Assembly (NCBI GenBank): GCA_001970855.1
Contig: LSSN01001698.1
Coordinates: forward strand, 1-23,956
Source of the DNA: Smittium culicis
Taxonomy: Eukaryota; Kickxellomycota; Harpellomycetes; Harpellales; Legeriomycetaceae
DNA: 23,956 bases
Direction of reading: 5' to 3'
Shown: positions 21,525 to 23,956 of the stretch, one piece after another
Layout of the letters: every line of letters starts with the position of its first letter
Position numbering within the stretch: position 1 is the stretch's first letter
Notes under the pieces: model-generated
The model's input: only the letters and a program-made list of their open reading frames with translations
What the model was told of the DNA's origin: nothing
The model's database searches: none
Translations under genes and position numbers: made by a program

Positions 21525-21781
21525 TATCGCTGAGCAGGAATCAATCAGTCAATTGGCCCAAGAGAGGAATGCCAATTTAAACCTGAAACTTGAAATTGAG
21601 AAATGGTTGGATATGGTATAGCCAAGATATGAGAGTTACATAAATACGATAGGACGCGGATTATTCGTATAGACGTGATTGGACAAGTATATTTTAATAT
21701 GCGGAGGGAGGAACTGATCACGACAAAGGAGAAGAATAGCCAATTGGAGCGTGGATTGCGAAAAGTCGCAGAGATTTGTTA
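21525..21781 (+). pseudogene. Coding-like island, probable fragment of a broken coiled-coil gene
   Basis: Composition shifts abruptly to coding-like here. One frame, starting after a possible splice acceptor (CTCAAAG, ending about 21530), reads RIAEQESISQLAQERNANLN and continues about 12 residues, charged and heptad-like, until a TAG near 21619. About 80 bp further, in a different frame, NMRREELITTKEKNSQLERG runs on to RKVAEIC and a TAG at about 21780. Both pieces look like alpha-helical coiled coil. The link between them contains a stop and a frame change, or an unrecognised intron. I do not recognise the family; taxilin was considered and not supported. It lies 600 bp upstream of the ARS2-like gene on the same strand, with no sign that the two are joined. 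Confidence 0.45.
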
Positions 21782-21920
21782 GGTTTTTTTTTGCTAAGCA
21801 GTTTGAGTATTTATATATTTATTGTTTTGATGATTATTAGATAAATTTGCTCTTTCTTTCTGTTTTAAATTGGTAAGCTTTTATCTATATAAATAATTTC
21901 TCTAAAATTATCACCTTTTT

Positions 21921-22034
21921 ACGTGCACTCTACACGCTCTCCTCATCATGATTTTCTCATACTCTCATCTCCCCTCTATATCCTCATATATATTGTTTTG
22001 ACTCTATCCTCATTTTCTTTTACATATTTCTTTC
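21921..22034 (+). promoter_or_regulatory. Pyrimidine-rich (CT) tract upstream of the ARS2-like gene
   Basis: A stretch dense in CT-rich words (CTCTCCTC, CTCATCTCCCCTCT, ATCCTCAT) lies about 350-460 bp before the ATG and contrasts with the mixed A/T runs around it. CT-rich blocks are common in fungal promoters near transcription starts, so this is a candidate core-promoter element. A TTTTTGCTAG string ending at 22368, 13 bp before the ATG, also resembles a 3' splice site and could end a 5'-UTR intron. Both readings are inferences. Confidence 0.35.
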
Positions 22035-22381
22035 AAACTGCAATATTTACTGGTAATTATACTCAGATGTACGACTTTTTCGCTACTATTACAATTTGAT
22101 GTTTTAAATTACATACCTACTTACGTCTTCATATATCATCTGGAATATCTTATTCTTTCATCTTCATCTAGCTCTATTTCGGTTCTAAAAATTTCCTTTT
22201 TTCATTACTTAGTTACATTAAAGTCGAAGAACCATAAATCTAGCTAATAATATTACTATTGTTATTAATATTGAAGGTATTCATTTTTAGGCTAGATTTG
22301 TCAATATTTAATAATATTATATTCTTTACATTATGTTATTTTCTTATCGTATAATTAATTTTTGCTAGGATATTTAACAAA

Positions 22382-23956
22382 ATGTCATACACTGAGGAAA
22401 ACCCCAGATCCATCAACGATTTTAACTCTGATGATGAATCATTCGAATTTCGAAGGCAGAAGTTCAGTCGCGAACGTGAAAGCCCTGGTAGATTCAGTGG
22501 AAGAGAATTAGACAGATTTGGAAGAGATAAGCGTGACAGATCTCCTACCGGTATTTTATTTATTCATATCTATAAAATAATCTTATATCTAATTATTTGA
22601 ACTAAAAATAGAACCAGAATACAATAGAAGTCGTTCAAGATCTCCTCACTCGAGATCAAATAGATACAGCGATAGAAACACGCCCTCACACTCCTCTTCT
22701 TCATATACTAATAGAAATAAACGAGGAATGTACAGTGATAGCAATCCTCGATATAATGCTCAAAGGGACTATAACTCAAGGTAACCTTCGCCTTTAATAA
22801 AATTATATATAAACGTTCGTAGACTATACTAAAATTTAAACAAATTTTTTGCAGAGATGGTGATTCTTATAGAGGAAGTAGACGCAGGGATAATAGAAAT
22901 TACGGAGATAATAAAAATTACAAAGAAAAGCTAGCTGATCCTACTTCCTTTGATTTGGTTGTCTCATTTAAATATTACTGTGAATGGAAAAAAAGCCTCA
23001 AAGATGAAGAGCCACTTGAGCAAGATGAACTTCATGCTAAGTATGAAGAATATCGTCGTTTAGCTCTTCGAAAACTATTTGAGATGTTCTTTGCTGTGCA
23101 TAAAGATGAAGACTGGTTTATTGAAAAATATAAAACTGAATTTAAATTGGAGCGAGAAAAAAACCGAACTGAGTTTAAAAAGTCGTTGTATACAAAGTTC
23201 ATTGAAAAACTTGAGTCGGGGAAACTTGACGATTTATGCTTAAATAACCTTTCTGAATGTATACATTTTCTTACCTTATATATCTTTTCTTTAAGACTTA
23301 CTTTTTTTACATCATTAAAATATAGCTTCAAAGTATGATACTGATACAGAAATGAAAGATAAAAAATCCGAAAATGAGGATGCTATGGAGGAGGAAGATC
23401 AAGCTGCCGAAGAATCATGTACTTTATTTATTAGAACCGTACCACCTAGTGTATCTCGTTCTACCTTAGAAGATGAATTCAAAAAAATAGAGGGATTTGA
23501 ATATTTATCTTTTTCAGAACCAAATGCAAATAAAAATTTTCACAGATTTGGCTGGATTAAGTTTAAAAGCGGAACAGATTTAAATGATGCTCTAGAAAAA
23601 CTGAAAGAGTTCAAAGTTGATGAGTTCCAATTCCATTTTACTATTCATTCATCAAGCTTTTCTTCTCAAAACCGGTTCACTCCTGAAGCTGCCAGCACCC
23701 CTTCAAGAATAAAAAACGATCTTATTAATATTCAGAAAGCAGTTGCAGAATTTGATTCACGTACTAATGACCCACTTTTTGCGGGTGCTGAGTATATTAA
23801 AAAAAAGATGGAAGAACTGTCTATTAAAATTAAAGCTGATTATGAGGCAAAAAACAACGATAATAAGGCCTCGGTTATAAATAATGAATCGTCCCTCGAA
23901 AAAAACTTGGTAGACGACTCTATCAAAGATATTGAAGCAATTGAAAACCCACCAAG
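22382..23956 (+). CDS. ARS2/SERRATE-like RNA-processing protein, four exons, 3' end beyond the window
   Basis: This protein family (human SRRT/ARS2, plant SERRATE, fission yeast Pir2) is a nuclear adaptor linking the cap-binding complex to RNA processing and decay. Inferred exons are 22382-22550, 22612-22780, 22855-23258 and 23326-23956 onward. The frame stays open across all junctions, giving about 457 residues. Residues 1-140 are polar and Arg/Ser/Asp-rich, with the family-like start (D-D-E-S then RRQKFSRERE). Residues about 145-245 match the SERRATE/Ars2 N-terminal domain, notably FFAVHKDEDWFIEKY (191-205) and KLESGKLDDL. A short acidic linker (about 252-277) leads to an RRM-like domain (about 279-345) with CTLFIRTVPPSVSR, FSEP and FHRFGWIKF. 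The linker is far shorter than in human ARS2, and the helix after KLESGKLDD seems missing. The ATG has A at -3 and starts the conserved N terminus. The C-terminal zinc-finger region is not in view. Confidence 0.88.
22551..22611 (+). other. Intron 1 of the ARS2-like gene (61 nt)
   Basis: Starts GTATTT and ends AATAG, with ACTAAAAA as a possible branch site 5-10 nt before the acceptor. Removing it keeps the frame (phase 1) and joins the SPT to EPEYNRSRSRSP parts of the Arg/Ser-rich region. A second AG at 22616-22617 would break the frame, so 22611 is chosen. Confidence 0.85.
22781..22854 (+). other. Intron 2 of the ARS2-like gene (74 nt)
   Basis: Starts GTAACC, ends TTTTTTGCAG, and contains ATACTAAAA as a good branch-site candidate. 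Phase 2; splicing restores an Arg codon (AG plus A) and continues the Arg/Asp/Asn-rich N-terminal region in frame. Confidence 0.9.
23259..23325 (+). other. Intron 3 of the ARS2-like gene (67 nt)
   Basis: Starts GTATAC and ends AAAATATAG. Unspliced, the frame would run through hydrophobic, T-rich codons to a stop at about 23336-23338. Spliced (phase 1), it continues into the acidic linker and the RRM-like domain, so splicing is strongly favoured. Retention would give a protein lacking the RRM-like domain. Confidence 0.85.

Overview
The window reads as nuclear DNA of a gene-poor, transposon-littered eukaryote with a very AT-rich background (long homopolymers and A/T microsatellites). An early-diverging fungus fits best. 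The one intact gene has introns of only 61, 74 and 67 nt with GTA donors and ACTAA-like branch sites. Its protein resembles the SERRATE/ARS2/Pir2 family. The transposon proteins resemble non-LTR and tyrosine-recombinase (DIRS-type) elements that I associate with early-diverging fungi; gut-dwelling Harpellales are my first guess and AM fungi an alternative. The taxon is inference from remembered protein similarity and intron style, not from any search.

Layout. Positions 1-650: minus-strand relic of a non-LTR retrotransposon reverse transcriptase, cut by the window edge. 650-8755: an AT desert with no supportable gene; it holds a nested hairpin (2806-2863), a small (CATTAT)n array and a decayed retroposon 3' end (7147-7290). 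8756-13285: a nearly complete but dead DIRS-like retrotransposon on the minus strand, with Gag, RT-RNase H and tyrosine recombinase remnants. It has inverted terminal repeats and an internal copy of its outer end, like the internal complementary region of DIRS-1. Its low-coordinate repeat carries a second, polyA-tailed insertion (8859-9191) that the other repeat lacks. 13286-17549: a second AT desert. 17550-18225: a well-preserved polyA-tailed retroposon in perfect 15-bp target-site duplications, with strong predicted RNA hairpins; the fragment at 7147-7290 is an older copy of its 3' end. 18226-21520: a third AT desert. 21525-21781: a short coding-like island that looks like a broken coiled-coil gene. 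22382-23956: the first four exons of an ARS2/SERRATE-like gene, open at the window end, preceded by a pyrimidine-rich tract.

Only the ARS2-like gene looks functional. It should encode a nuclear RNA-processing adaptor of the cap-binding complex. Everything else is the record of successive insertions: the DIRS element first, then the 333-bp retroposon inside its terminal repeat. The 646-bp retroposon is probably the most recent, given its intact duplications and tail. There is no operon-like organisation and no sign of a tRNA, rRNA or CRISPR array.
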